From assembly GCF_020921035.1 (NCBI RefSeq), contig NC_063155.1:29381294-29445293 (forward strand): a DNA stretch of 64,000 nt, in the 5' to 3' direction. Numbering within the stretch: position 1 is the stretch's first letter; each line of letters begins with the position of its first letter. Shown here piece after piece: positions 25,679 through 37,340 of this stretch. A program made the position numbers and the translations under genes. The notes beneath the pieces are model-generated. The model made no database searches. It was not told the origin of the DNA and saw only the letters and a list, made by a program, of their open reading frames with translations. The stretch comes from Rhodamnia argentea. Taxonomy: Eukaryota > Streptophyta > Magnoliopsida > Myrtales > Myrtaceae.

Positions 25679-25760
25679 CTCTTCTTGAGAATCCTCGTTC
25701 GGGTTCCCCGGCGCCATGCCGTGAAACTTCTCTAACCCCCATCATGGTCCGCGACCAATC
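25679..25760 (-). other. Possible terminal exon fragment
   Basis: After a 'gggttag' acceptor-like site, the minus strand reads KFHGMAPGNPNEDSQEEDE and then VHNLA and a stop. The acidic, plant-like C-terminal tail suggests an exon, but no upstream exon could be joined with confidence. It may be a gene relic. Confidence 0.2.
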
Positions 25761-26131
25761 TGTCGGAACCCGGATCCAAAAGTGACCCAACTCCCTTTTC
25801 GAGCTAACCGGGTTGGCTATGCCGTCAAGCACGTGTTCTCGAGCATAGGAAAGCATTGGATTCATGCCTGCAAAACTCATCAACAAGCTGAACAAGTGTA
25901 ATCACCAATTAAATCGCAAGAGAACCGACAGTTGGAAGGTCGTTCCAAGTCAACCCAAAAGGACATCGAGTGACACAGCAATCAGTCCCCATCCATCTCT
26001 GCATCTAAGCACAGATTCAATCTGGGTAAGGAAAAGAGAAACGTAGAAGCGATGGAATCCATTGGGATCCTCATCTTTCTCCAAAGCTAAAAGGACTACA
26101 TACAATTATCATGAAGAAGAAGAAGAAGAAA

Positions 26132-26464
26132 TTATTGGGGGTTGTGGAGCTTGTTCTTGACCCACTGAAGACCTTGTTTGATCTTATTTCCAGTTTCTTC
26201 AGCTCTCGCTTTGGCCCTCTCGGTGCCTTCTCTCACCTTCTTCTTCAGCCGAGCCCTCTTGCCTTCCGCGGTGGCGCCGGCGATGGGCCATGGACCAGGA
26301 GGTCTAGAAGGGAGGGTGTAGCGTGGAGTCTCTCCGCTCTCGCAGGCCGGATCCATTCGCACCAGAACTGCTTCTGCCTTTTTCGTCCCCGGATGGAAAA
26401 CTACCAGCAAAAGAGGACGATTGTCGGGTTGTTCCTTGGCCTCGTATGCCCCCACATGGTTCAT
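26132..26464 (-). CDS. Hypothetical 110-aa protein
   Basis: This is an open frame starting at 26464 and ending in TAA at 26132. The first half reads as a compact domain (LLLVVFHPGTKKAEAVLVRM). The second half is basic and probably helical (RARLKKKVREGTERAKARAE, ending QGLQWVKNKL), a little like LEA-type or coiled-coil tails. Base composition is coding-like and higher in GC than the surroundings. I do not recognise a family. It could be a small single-exon gene or the last exon of a broken gene; no promoter or upstream exon was identified. Confidence 0.35.
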   Translation of the reverse strand: MNHVGAYEAKEQPDNRPLLLVVFHPGTKKAEAVLVRMDPACESGETPRYTLPSRPPGPWPIAGATAEGKRARLKKKVREGTERAKARAEETGNKIKQGLQWVKNKLHNPQ

Positions 26465-27639
26465 ATAGAGTGACGGTATGTCCTCATTGGAACATGACGG
26501 TATGACCTCGACAAACCGCGTTCATGTTCTTGATTCAATGCACGGTCAAGAGTCAATCCGTTCTCGGTCAACAGATTCCTGGTTAGCCTCGATGGTTCAA
26601 GACACGCTTAGGCTTCGTTTATTGAATAGTCTTCCCCATTGAATCTTCTGATTCCATTCCTACGAAATATCCGAGAAGAAGTACTCGCGCAGCCGATTCC
26701 AACTAATAGTATTGCGATTATACCATAGGGATTCTTCTTAGAAACACTATCAACAAAAGAAAATTTCTCAGCACGCGGTTTTCGTTACCATTGACGCGTT
26801 GGTGGTAACCATCCACTACTTAGAGGTGTTAAGGAGGTGGATTGGGCCGAATTAAATAAATAAAATACGGATCGCCCCATTCAGACCCTCCTTATCTAAT
26901 TTAAAGCCGTTAATCCAAAGCTAAATAAATTACGGAAAATTCACACCCGCCCATTCAACCTCTTTAAACCTAGTAAATCTTTAGACAAAAAAAAAAAAAA
27001 AATAGTAAATCCCTTCGACACTGCCGATGCTTCTGGCTTGTGCTCCATTCCTACGTATGGGAGCCAGAGATGGCCATAGAGTGGAAGACCATAACAAGCT
27101 GCCTTCCCCCTTCCGGCATCTTCTCTTTTTGTCTCAAAAAGTCATCATCATTTTGTTCGTTCGAGTTTGAATGTGTCGTAGCAATCTTCTTCAGATACCT
27201 GAGAACCGCTGCATCGCGGAACTACGAGGTGGCGGACATGGCCTTCGAGACTATGCAAAGCAGGAGATATAGTGGTCCCGACATGGGATTTGCCGCGTCC
27301 GGACCAAGCACTCAATCCGTTACACGTCCAAATCCATGCGTGCTAAGATAAAGACACGGATTTTGCTAGCATAACATTTTTTTCTTTGCGACCATGACAG
27401 TAACGACATGTTGTGGGCCATAAATTCGACCCCACAATAATTTATTATTTATATCTTTGTGGCCCTAAACAGGGTATTAATCTCGTAGTAGATTAAGGGC
27501 AATCACAAAATCCAGTTCTCATACGTTAATTACCCAACAATAGGCCTTTAAACCAATAATACCTTCAGAGTGCTGATTAACTACTTAACGTGCCCTTGGA
27601 ACCATTGAGCTGCTCCGGATAATATCTTTTGGGTTATTA

Positions 27640-28210
27640 CTACCAAAAATCCAAAATAATATACCAGTAACAAATCTACTCCAAATTATTTTTTTGACCA
27701 TAAAAAAATTCCATACTAGTATACATGTAGTGAATTTACCCTAGACTATTTTTTTATCACAAAAAAATCCCAAACCGATACACCTGTAATAAATTTACCA
27801 TAAATTATTTTTTTATTAGAAAAAAATCCCAAACCGGTACACCCGTAATAAATTTACCATAAATTATTTTTTTATTAGAAAAAAATCCCAAACCGATACA
27901 CCTGTGATAAATTGATCCTCTGTTATTTTTCGTCAAATGTTGCTGTCAAATTGCAGAGTTGGATAGTACGTGACAATTGACGGGTGTACCAATTTGAGAT
28001 TTTTCGTGTTGTAACCCCAATTTAACGAAAACTAACATATGGTAAATTTGTTACAAGTGTATCGACCTCAAATTTTTTGTGGTAAAAAAATAGTTAATAG
28101 TAAATTTATCACAAGTGTACCAGTCTATGATTTTTTATGATCAAAAAAATAATTTATGATAAATTTATCTCATATGCATTCTTTTGGTATTTTTTTTTTA
28201 TACTAGTCCG
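27640..28210. mobile_element. Foldback element, copy 2 (inside duplication A)
   Basis: It carries the same alternating 'aaaatcccaaaccggtacac' then 'aaatttacc' units, the shared core near 27945 (gtcaaattgcagagttggat) and the inverted units after it. Its right half merges into the 301-bp tandem repeat. Confidence 0.6.
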
Positions 28211-28960
28211 ACGTGAGCCACATGAATAAAATCTTCTCTAACTCGATTTGGGATTCAACAGCTCTACCAAATCGAGTGCAAAGCGAAAAAGCCGAAAGGC
28301 CCATTCCTCCTCCCCCCAACTTGCGTCAACCCACTCTTTTTGAGCTGTAAATTTCTCATAGATGTACCTGTTTGAGATTTTTAATTGTCAAAAAATAGTT
28401 AGTAGTAAATTCATCACATGTGTATCGCCTTGAGATTTTTTATTGTAAAAAAATAATGTGTGATAAATTTATTTCATGTGTACTAATGTGATGTTTTTTT
28501 ATACCACACTGACGTGAGCCACATGAATAAAATCTTCTCTAACTCGATTTGGGATTCAACGGCTCTACCAAAATCGAGTGCAAAGCGAAAAAGCCGAAAG
28601 GCCCATTCCTCCTCCCCCCAACTTGCGTCAACCCACTCTTTTTGAGCTGTAAATTTCTCATAGATGTACCAGTTTGAGATTTTTAATGGTAAAAAAATAG
28701 TTAGCGGTAAATTCATCACATGTGTACCAACTTGAGGTTTTTTATGGTAAAAAAAAAATGTGTGATAAATTTATTCCATGTGTACTAATTTGATGTTTTT
28801 TTATACCGCGCTGACGTGAGCCACATGAATAAAATCTTCTCTAACTCGATTTGGGATTCAACGGCTCTACCAAAATCGAGTGCAAAGCACTCAAAAAGTC
28901 GAAAGGCCCATCCCCCCACCCCCTCCCCCAACTTGCGTCAACCCACTCTTCCCTTTTCAC
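28210..28960. repeat. 301-bp tandem units, set A
   Basis: Units begin at 28210, 28511 and 28813 with 'gacgtgagccacatgaataa'. The first two are full length and mix a sequence of about 140 bp (through 'acccactctttttgagctg') with foldback-type repeats. The third runs on into single-copy DNA. The same arrangement is at 32587, 32889 and 33190. Confidence 0.8.
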
Positions 28961-29563
28961 AGAAGAAGCTTCTGGTTTTATCTTCGACAACTGCTGGCGT
29001 GGCCGCGTAAAAGGTGGTCGCGCTCCCTCCGTCGAATGTGCTCCAAGAAAACTGCCGTGCGGCAGACAACTTTTGTCCGTAATCGATCGGACCGCCTCAA
29101 TTCGAGATGCTTGCCCAAGTGGCTGTCGGAGTCATGGGCGATCCGAGCTTTAGGATTGACAGGTACATACCGCGCGCGTCTTTTTGCTACACTTCGAGAT
29201 CAAAGATCCAAAAAGAACCGTCAACTTTAAGTGCGGAATATCTACGTCCTAATCTGTCAATCGATTCAATTAAGTCCTAAATCATTGTGAAAGCAGCACT
29301 GTTGAGTCCTACACATCTCGATTGGTTTACTTAAGTCTTTAATTTTTGTTGAAAAGCGCAACTGCTTTGAAAAGAGAAATGAAATTTATGGATCCAATTT
29401 TTAAACGGCACAAAAAAAGAAGAACTTGATTAAGTTTTTTGGAAAAAAAAAGGGATTAAAAATTGAATTAATTCATGTGAAAGGTTTAGGACTTAACCAT
29501 GCATTTCATAGACAAAGTTTAGGATGTCGATTGAAGATCAATTTAGATGCGTGATGCTCTAAC

Positions 29564-29568
<5 letters not shown>

Positions 29569-29601
<33 letters not shown>
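29569..29601. repeat. (AT)n microsatellite
   Basis: A long AT run in copy A. It is much shorter in copy B (about 33946-33959), and this explains part of the offset drift between the copies. Confidence 0.9.
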
Positions 29602-29608
<7 letters not shown>

Positions 29609-29611
29609 GAA

Positions 29612-30236
29612 AGCATAAAAAAAGTCATAAACCTAATGCATTAGTACCAATTGAGTCCTAACTCTTTATACGATTTGTCAATTCAATTTATCCAGTCAAT
29701 TTTTGCTAAAAAATTGCTAACGTGAATGTTGGCCATCTTACGAGGACAATAAGTTTAATTTTTAAACATTTTTTCTTTTCTTTTCGTTTTTTTCCCCGAC
29801 TCTCTTCCCGATCACATGCGAGTGTCAATGATCCTCGCCGACACCCTTGGCCCTCGTCGACACTCGCTTGACGCCCTTGACCCTTGCCTACTACAAGCGA
29901 GGGCATTGGGTCCTCGCCTAGACCAAGCACAGGCAGCTATTCCTCGCTAGTCCATAGTTGAAAAAAGAAAGGAAAGCAAAAAAAGAAAAAAAAAAGAGGT
30001 AATAAAAAGTAATAACAACTTAGAAAAAATCTTAAAAATTGTTTACGTTATCTTTAGTTATGCCAAATAGGATGACCGACATTCACGTCGGTAATTTCTG
30101 ACCAAAATTGATTGGATGAACTAAATTGTCACAAATACAAAAGGTTTAGAATTAAATTAATCCAATTGAATGGTTTAGAATTAAATTGGTATCAATGCAA
30201 TAGTTTTAAAATTTTTAGATATTTTTAGCATTTCTT
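29612..30236. mobile_element. GC-centred inverted-repeat element, copy 3 (duplication A)
   Basis: Arms 'agtcataaacctaatgcatt' and the inverted 'tatcaatgcaatagtttta' surround a GC-rich 'cctcgccgacacccttggcc' centre. It lies just upstream of the TATA box of the truncated WD40 copy. Confidence 0.65.
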
Positions 30237-30275
30237 AATTCTAAGTACATTACTTGTATTGGTGACATAGTACAC

Positions 30276-30283
30276 TATAAATA
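30276..30283 (+). promoter_or_regulatory. TATA box of truncated WD40 copy
   Basis: TATAAATA, about 100 bp before the ATG at 30385, followed by a CT-rich leader. Confidence 0.6.
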
Positions 30284-30326
30284 GCCAGCCACCCCATCAA
30301 TATTCCATCTTGTAATTTAACACCCC

Positions 30327-30332
<6 letters not shown>

Positions 30333-30366
<34 letters not shown>
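30333..30366. repeat. (CT)n leader microsatellite
   Basis: A CT run in the 5' leader of the truncated WD40 copy. The intact copy has a slightly longer run at 34684-34722. Confidence 0.9.
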
Positions 30367-30367
<1 letters not shown>

Positions 30368-30384
30368 GATTGAGAAAGAAAGAC

Positions 30385-30963
30385 ATGGGACTTCTCCCAT
30401 GTCCCTTGCCTGGCGACTCCCACGCCACCAACTCCTCCGAGGATCAGTCTACCCTCTCCATTCACCTTCACTCCAAATCCTCAAGCTCCCTCTCTTCCCA
30501 ATCCAGCCTTCCCACTGTCCCTTCCCTGACCCCTCAACAATCTCAACCCCTAGACCAATCTCCGACTCCCGCCCACCGCTGTTGCGTCGCCACTCTCTCC
30601 GGCCACTCCTCCTACGTCTCCTCCCTCGCCCTCGCCGGCGAGTTCCTCTACAGCGGCTCCTCGGATGGGGAGGTGAGGGCGTGGAACCGAAGCCCACCCG
30701 GATCCGACGCGGGGCACGCTGTTGCGGCGGCCGCCATCAGCACCAGCGCGGTCAAGAGCGTGGTGGCGAGCGGGGACAAGCTCTTCACCGCCCACCAGGA
30801 CCATAAGATACGGGTGTGGAGGATCGACGCCGACGGGAGGTACAGGCTCGCGACCTCGCTGCCCACGTTGGCCGACCGCTTGGCGAGGCTCTTCTTGGCG
30901 AAGAACTACGTGGAAGTGCGGCGGCACAAGAAGTGCACGTGGGTCCACCAAAATGAACCATAG
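30385..30963 (+). pseudogene. Truncated JINGUBANG-like WD40 copy (192 aa)
   Basis: Residues 1-188 are nearly identical to the intact gene at 34741 (a few changes such as GDSHA for NSQTT near residue 11). The frame then leaves the duplication and ends after QNEP at 30963. It keeps the Ser-rich N-terminus and only the first two WD repeats (SGSSDGEVRAW and DHKIRVW), so a propeller cannot close. The frame is open and a TATA box and leader are present, so a transcript and short protein are possible. I call it a pseudogene because five of about seven blades are missing. Confidence 0.85.
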
Positions 30964-31812
30964 CCCAACAAAATGCATGTAAAACATTCGTGTCCACTTA
31001 AATTGAGGGTATGCTTAGAAGCTGGTTTGCCAAAGGGCTTTGGGTTCTAAAGACCCTTGGACAAATACAAATGCCTTTCAACGAATATTTTGGTGAGTTT
31101 TAAGAAGATACAATTGCATTTTCAAAAGCCCTTACATTTTTGTCCCAAGGGCATGTCTGGAAGTGCTTTCGAGCTTCAAGCATTCGGGATGCGAATACCA
31201 ACTTTTTTTTTTCCTTTTCAACTTTGCCCTCGCTCAACTTTCATATTTCTCGGAATGTCCCCAGCTCACTCGACCTCACCTGCGAGGAGCCGGTGACGCG
31301 AGATCTAACTACTGGCAAGCCGGCTCGGCGCCGACCTACGTCGCCCAAGTCGCACGACCCCAAACGAACTCCGCCCTACTTAGGGTGCGTTCGGAAACAC
31401 TCCGGGGAAAAAGCCTTAGAAAAAATATTTGGCAATTACCTCGTGGGGGCAACCATGGCAATCCCATATATCTTATTTGATTGAAGTAAATGACGTATAC
31501 TTAGAATATTTGGCCCCAGCAATGAGAGTCTTTTATGCCATCGTTGGCTAAAGGTTACATTATCAATAGCAGGCTAGCTACTGTAATTTTTTTTTCCCAC
31601 TAAGGTGTCCCTCTCTAATTTAATGAAAGTGCCAACGCTTCACTCGTCTCTGAATTATTGCAAGCTATGATAAAGATGGGCAGGTGCGGGAAAGTTCTAT
31701 TCGGATTGAGTTTGGTGTAGAAAATTCATTACGTATGGGAACCGTCTGTCGAGTTAATTCTCGATGGAACTCTCGAATTGAAAGAATTCCAATTCTCATA
31801 TGTTGTGATAGA
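30951..31812. other. Single-copy spacer between the two duplicates
   Basis: It is not shared by copies A and B. It contains a MITE-like piece ('gggtatgcttagaagctggt' near 31006 and 'tagggtgcgttcggaaacac' near 31381). Near 31690-31800 is a stretch that is open on both strands. No gene was recognised. Confidence 0.45.
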
Positions 31813-32074
31813 CTTTTTTTTTGTGACCATGACAGTAACGACATGTTGTGGGTCATAAATTCGACCCCACAATAATTTATTATTTACATCTTTGTGGCCC
31901 TAAACAGGGTGTTAATCTCATAGTAGATTAAGGGCAATCACAAAATCCAATTCTCATATGTTAATTACCCAACAATAGGCCTTTAAACCAATAAATACCT
32001 TCAGAGTGCTGATTAACTACTTAACGTGCCCTTGGAACCATTGAGCTGCTCCGAATAATATCTTTTGGGTTATT

Positions 32075-32587
32075 ACTACCAAAAATCCAAAACTAATATA
32101 CCAGTGATAAATCTACCCCAAATTATTTTTTTAACCATAAAAAATTCCATACTAGTATACATGTGACGAATTTACCCTGGACTATTTTTTTATCACAAAA
32201 AAATCCCAAACTGGTACACCTATAATAAATTTACCATAAATTATTTTTTTATTAGAAAAAAAACCCCAAACTGGTATACTTATGATAAATCGATCCTATG
32301 TTATTTTTCGTCAAATGTTGCTGTCAAATTGCAGAGTTGGATAACACGTGACAATTGACGGGTGTACCAATTTGAGATTTTTCGTGGTGTAACCCCAATT
32401 TAACGGAAACTAACATATGATAAATTTGTCACAAGTGTATCAATCTCAAATTTTTTGTGGTAAAAAAATAGTTAACAGTAAATTTATCACAGGTGTATCA
32501 GTCTATGATTTTTTATGATCAAAAAAATAATTTGTGATAAATTTATCTCATATGCATCCCTTTGGTATTTTTTTTTATACCGAGTCG
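32075..32587. mobile_element. Foldback element, copy 3 (duplication B)
   Basis: Same content as 27640-28210: 'aaatcccaaactggtacacc' units, core near 32320, then inverted units. Confidence 0.6.
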
Positions 32588-33340
32588 ACGTGAGCCACAT
32601 GAATAAAATCTTCTCTAACTCGATGTGGGATTCAACGGCTCTACCAAAATCGAGTGCAAAGCGAAAAAGCCGAAAGGCCCATTCCTCCTCCCCCCAACTT
32701 GCATCAACCCACTCTTTTTGAACTGTAAATTTCTCATAGATGTACCGGTTTGAGATTTTTAATGGCCAAAAAATAGTTAGCGGTAAATTCATCACATGTG
32801 TACCAACTTGAGGTTTTTTATGGTAAAAAAAAAATGTGTGATAAATTTATTCCATGTGTACTAATTTGATGTTTTTTTGTACCGCGCTGACGTGAGTCAC
32901 ATGAATAAAATCTTCTCTAACTCGATTTGGGATTCAACGGCTCTACCAAAATCGAGTGCAAAGCGAAAAAGCCGAAAGGCCCATTCCTCCTCCCCCCAAC
33001 TTGCGTCAACCCACTCTTTTTGAGCTGTAAATTTCTCATAGATGTACCGGTTTGAGATTTTTAATGGCCAAAAAATAGTTAGCGGTAAATTCATCACATG
33101 TGTACCAACTTGAGGTTTTTTATGGTAAAAAAAAATGTGTGATAAATTTATTCTATGTGTACTAATTTGATGTTTTTTTGTACCGCGCTGACGTGAGCCA
33201 CATGAATAAAATCTTCTCTAACTCGATTTGGGATTCAACGGCTCTACCAAAATCGAGTGCAAAGCACTCAAAAAGTCGAAAGGCCCATCCCCCCATCCCC
33301 TCCCCCAACTTGCGTCAACCCACTCTTCCCTTTTCGCAGA
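32587..33340. repeat. 301-bp tandem units, set B
   Basis: Units start at 32587, 32889 and 33190, with the same two-and-a-part architecture as set A. The tandem array therefore predates the segmental duplication. Confidence 0.8.
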
Positions 33341-33961
33341 AGAAGCTTCTGGTTTTATCTTCGACAACTACTGGCGTGGCCGCGTAAAAGGTGGTCGCGC
33401 TCCCTCCGTCGAATGTGCTCCAAGAAAACCGCCGTGCGGCAGACAACTTTTGTCCGTAATCGATCGGACCGCCTCAATTCGAGATGCTTGCCCAAGTGGC
33501 TGTCGGAGTCATGGGCGATCCGAGCTTTAGGATTGACAAGTACATACCGCGCGCGTCTTTTTGCTACAATTCGAGATCCAAGATCCAAAAAGAAACGTCA
33601 ACTTTAAGTGCGGAATATCTACGTCCTAATCTGTCAATCGATTCAATTAAGTCCTAAATCATTATGAAAGCAGCACTGTCGAGTCCTACACATCTCGATT
33701 GGTTTACTTAAGTCTTTAATTTTTGTTGACAAGCGCAACTGCGTTGAAAAGAGAAATGAAATTTATAGATCCAATTTTTAAGCGGCACAAAAAAAAGAAG
33801 AACTTGATTACGTTTTTTGGAAAAAAAAAGGGATTAAAAATTGAATTAATCCATGTGAAAGGTTTAGGACTTAACCGTGCATTTCATAGACAAAATTTAG
33901 GACGTCGGTTGAAGATCAATTTAGATGGCCAATGCTCTAACCAGTATTATATATATATTAG

Positions 33962-34588
33962 AAAGTATAAAAAAAGTCATAAACCTAATGCATTAGTACT
34001 AATTGAGTCCTAAATCTTTCTACGATTTGCCAATTCAATTCATGCAATCTATTTTGTTCGAAAATTGCTGACGTGGATGTTGGGCATCCTACGTGGACAA
34101 TAAGTTTAATTTTTACACATTTTTTCTTTTCTTTTCATTTTTTTCCCCCCGACTCTCTTGCCGATCACATGCGAGCGTCGGTGATCCTCGCCGACACCCT
34201 TGGCCCTCACCGACCCTCGCTTGACGCCCTTGGCCCTTGCCTACCACAAGCGAGGGCATTGGGTACTCGCCTAGACCAAGCAAAGGCAGCTATTCCTCGC
34301 TAGTCCATAGTTGAAAAACGAATGGAAGGGAAAAAAAGGGAAAAAAAAATGTAATAAAAAGTAACAACAACTTAGAAAAAATCTAAAAAATTGTTTATGT
34401 TATCGCCAGCTATGCCGGGTAAGACGACCGACATCCACGTCGCCCACTTCCGATCAAAATTAATTGGATGAACTAAATTGGCACAAATACAAAAGGCTTA
34501 GAATTAAATTAGTCCAATTGAATGATTTAGAATTAAATTGGTATCAATGCAATAGTTTTAAAAATTTCAGATATTTTAAGCATTTCTT
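33962..34588. mobile_element. GC-centred inverted-repeat element, copy 4 (duplication B)
   Basis: Duplicate of 29612-30236, with the same arms and the same GC-rich centre (cgccgacacccttggccctc). It lies immediately upstream of the TATA box of the intact WD40 gene. Confidence 0.65.
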
Positions 34589-34627
34589 AATTCTAAGTAC
34601 ATTACTTATATTGGTGACATAGTACAC

Positions 34628-34635
34628 TATAAATT
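34628..34635 (+). promoter_or_regulatory. TATA box of intact WD40 gene
   Basis: TATAAATT, about 106 bp before the ATG. It differs from copy A (TATAAATA) at the last base. A CT-rich leader (34684-34722) follows. Confidence 0.6.
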
Positions 34636-34678
34636 GCCAGCCACCCCATCAATACTCCATCTTGTAATTTAACACCCC

Positions 34679-34723
<45 letters not shown>

Positions 34724-34740
34724 GATTGAGAAAGAAAGAC

Positions 34741-36167
34741 ATGGGACTTCTCCCATGTCCGTTGCCTTGCAACTCCCAGACCACCAACTCCTCCGAGGAT
34801 CAGTCTACCCTCTCCATTCACCTTCACTCCAAATCCTCGAGCTCCCTCTCTTCCCAATCCAGCCTTCCCACTGTCCCTTCCCTGACCCCTCAAAAATCTC
34901 AACCCCTAGACCAATCTCCGACTCCCGCCCACCGCTGTTGCGTCGCCACTCTCTCCGGCCACTCCTCCTACGTCTCCTCCCTCGCCCTTGCTGGCGAGTT
35001 CCTCTACAGCGGCTCCTCGGATGGGGAGGTGAGGGCGTGGAACCGAAGCCCGCCCGGATCCGACGCAGGGCACGCGGTGGCGGCGGCCGCCATCAGCACC
35101 AGCGCGGTCAAGAGCGTGGTGGCGAGCGGGGACAAGCTCTTCACCGCCCACCAGGACCATAAGATACGGGTGTGGAGGATCGACGCCGACGGGAGGTACA
35201 GGCTCGCGACCTCGCTGCCCACGTTGGCCGACCGCTTGGCGAGGCTCTTCTTGGCGAAGAACTACGTGGAAGTGCGGCGGCACAAGAAGTGCACGTGGGT
35301 CCACCACGTGGACGCCGTGTCGTCGCTTGCGCTGACCCATGACGGCTCGGCGCTGTACTCGGCCTCGTGGGACCGGTCTTTCAAGGTGTGGCGGGTATCC
35401 GACTTCCGATGCGTGGAGTCGGTCGAGAGGGCGCATGACGACGCCATCAACGCTGTCGTCGTGTCCCGCGACGGCCTCGTCTACACGTGCTCCGCGGACA
35501 GGAAGATCAAGGTGTGGAGGAAGGAGAGTCACCAGAGAAAGCACGCATTGGTTGCGACTCTAGAACGGCACAGGTCCGCGGTCAACGCTCTGGCGCTGAG
35601 CGAGGACTGCTGCATCCTCTACTCTGGCGCCTGCGACAGGTAAGCACTTCAATTCACTATTCATTCCATTAGAGCTATTCAATAGCGCGTTAAAAAAAGG
35701 AGTAAATTCACAAAGGGGTATTTTCGAATGATAGGTCGATCCTCGTTTGGGAGAGGGTGCAAGACGAAGGGCGGAGGGGCAAAGGAACTGACGGCGGCGT
35801 GGAGGGCGAGCATTATATGGCGGTGGTGGGCGCGTTGCGAGGGCATACAAAGGCAGTACTGTGCCTCGCGGTGGCGGGGGATGTGGTGTGCAGCGGGTCG
35901 GCGGACCACACGGTGAGGGTGTGGCGGAGGGAGGGAGAAGATCGGAGTTATTCCTGCCTGGCCGTGTGCGAGGGACACGCGAAGCCGGTGAAGTGTTTGG
36001 CTGCGAGCGTTGACGTGGACGGCGACGGGGAGGGCAGCGGGTCCCCCTCCGGGAGCGGGACGAGATATATGGTCTATAGCGGCGGATTGGACTGTAAGAT
36101 CAAAGTATGGAGAATTTGGGTTCCCCCTTCTTTGACTCTTCTCACGACTTCAATATGTTATGCTTAG
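34741..36167 (+). CDS. JINGUBANG-like WD40 repeat protein, 2 exons, 443 aa
   Basis: Exon 1 is 34741-35639 and exon 2 is 35735-36167; the AG/G junction restores Arg, giving CDRSILVW. After a Ser/Thr/Pro-rich N-terminus of about 65 residues there are about seven WD repeats, ending in GSSDGEVRAW, DHKIRVW, SASWDRSFKVW, SADRKIKVW, GACDRSILVW, GSADHTVRVW and GGLDCKIKVW. This is the plant family of JINGUBANG, reported as a negative regulator of pollen germination; the propeller serves as a protein-binding scaffold. The GC-rich coding region and single short intron differ from its AT-rich surroundings. The start is the first ATG after the CT leader; an in-frame TTG further up is not a plausible start. 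The C-terminal tail (IWVPPSLTLLTTSICYA) is hydrophobic. A 3.5-kb duplicate of its 5' half lies upstream. Confidence 0.88.
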
Positions 36168-37340
36168 GAAAGAGTAGGTGAGGGTTAGGTTGGACATTTC
36201 CAGCTACTCATCGATCTCTTTTTCTCGATTCTATTTTGGCTTCTTTTGTGCTTCTTGGCGATTTGTACGTAACAAAAAATGAGAGATTTTTCTGTCCTCT
36301 TTTCTTCTTTTTTTTCCTTTTCCCATAATTTGTTCCTCCTCCTCGTTCGTCACAAGAGGACCCACTGAAATAGTCCCGGCAAATTCTAGGCTAGACATTG
36401 CTCTACATGATACTTATTATGCGGTTGCCTATTTTCATTATGTTCATTTACTGCCTACACCTACGCTCACGAAAGACAAAGACGCTCACGAATCTGCACG
36501 TAGATCTTTTGACAGTTGGGATGGACTTTTGGTTTTGGGATTGAATTCAAGCTCGGAACTTCACTAAAAGCAAGAGAAAGAAGTGACATCATATAACATA
36601 TATAAAGAAAAGGACTCAAATGCGAGCTCCTCTAGAACTGTTTTCAAGTTTCCGAGCCAATAGTGAGTTACATATGGAGTTCGAAAAGGTCAAATCTTAA
36701 ATAATTCCATCATACATGATGGAGTTGCGAAAACTTCTGGATAGGTACCTTATATTTGAATTGAATTCTTTCTAGTTGATCTGGAAAAATTAGGAGATTC
36801 TCTAGAAAAAATATGGGGTTCTGCTTCTGGTGGTAACATGCTATGGGGTAGTGGTCTGACTCGAATTCCGAAGTTCAAATTTCTGAAAAGGATAGTTCAA
36901 ACTCGTCTTTTTCACAATCATCGGAAGTAGAGAACAACGGTTCCAGCCCAACGAAGGAATGAATCCCATACCTCAAGGAGACTCTAGGTCCACTGGGGAT
37001 TTTAGTAAGGGACAAGCTCGATCCAAAAAAAAAAAAAACATTCTTAAACTTAACAAATTGGCATATTTTGGCCGGGAATTCTTCAAGAAAGACGTCATAA
37101 TTTAGAAAGGAAACACCCCCTAAAGCCAGAACACAAGCGCCGCCCTCTTTGCCACCGGCACAATTAACTAAGAGAAGATCACGTCCTCGAGGGTGGTGAT
37201 ATCACCGAAGAGGGCCCGACAAGCAAGAAGTTCTTTCATTATAGCTACTCCGAAATATTGAACTACCACCTTATCCAGGCCAGAATGTTGCCTCCTTCAC
37301 TGCGTTCTTTACCCAATTCCATTCTGCAGCCAGATCAGCC
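36168..37340. other. Intergenic DNA after the WD40 gene
   Basis: 3' flank and AT-rich sequence. No gene or clear repeat was recognised. Confidence 0.45.

Larger units (their letters stand above)
27377..30950. repeat. Segmental direct duplication, copy A
   Basis: This segment matches 31813-35306 almost base for base. The offset drifts from 4435 at the left end to 4356 at the right end because of small indels. It carries, in order: a foldback element, 301-bp tandem units, a shared open stretch (28880-29230), an AT microsatellite, a GC-centred element, the TATA box and the first 188 codons of the JINGUBANG-like gene. Homology stops at 'gggtccacca' (30950 and 35306). The left border lies in a T-run in both copies. 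Confidence 0.9.
31813..35306. repeat. Segmental direct duplication, copy B
   Basis: Partner of 27377-30950. Copy B runs without a break into the rest of the WD40 gene, so B is the original context at its right end and A is the inserted or unequal-crossover product. Confidence 0.9.

Noticed and set aside
28851..29230. Overlapping ORFs of 100-116 aa in both duplicates (also 33228-33607)
   Set aside because: They are open in more than one frame, and conservation between the copies is explained by recent duplication. No domain is recognisable.
31684..31875. 63-aa ORF open on both strands
   Set aside because: Arises from palindromic repeat sequence; no protein family.
34906..35544. 212-aa minus-strand ORF
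   Set aside because: Antisense shadow of the GC-rich WD40 exon; no independent motif.
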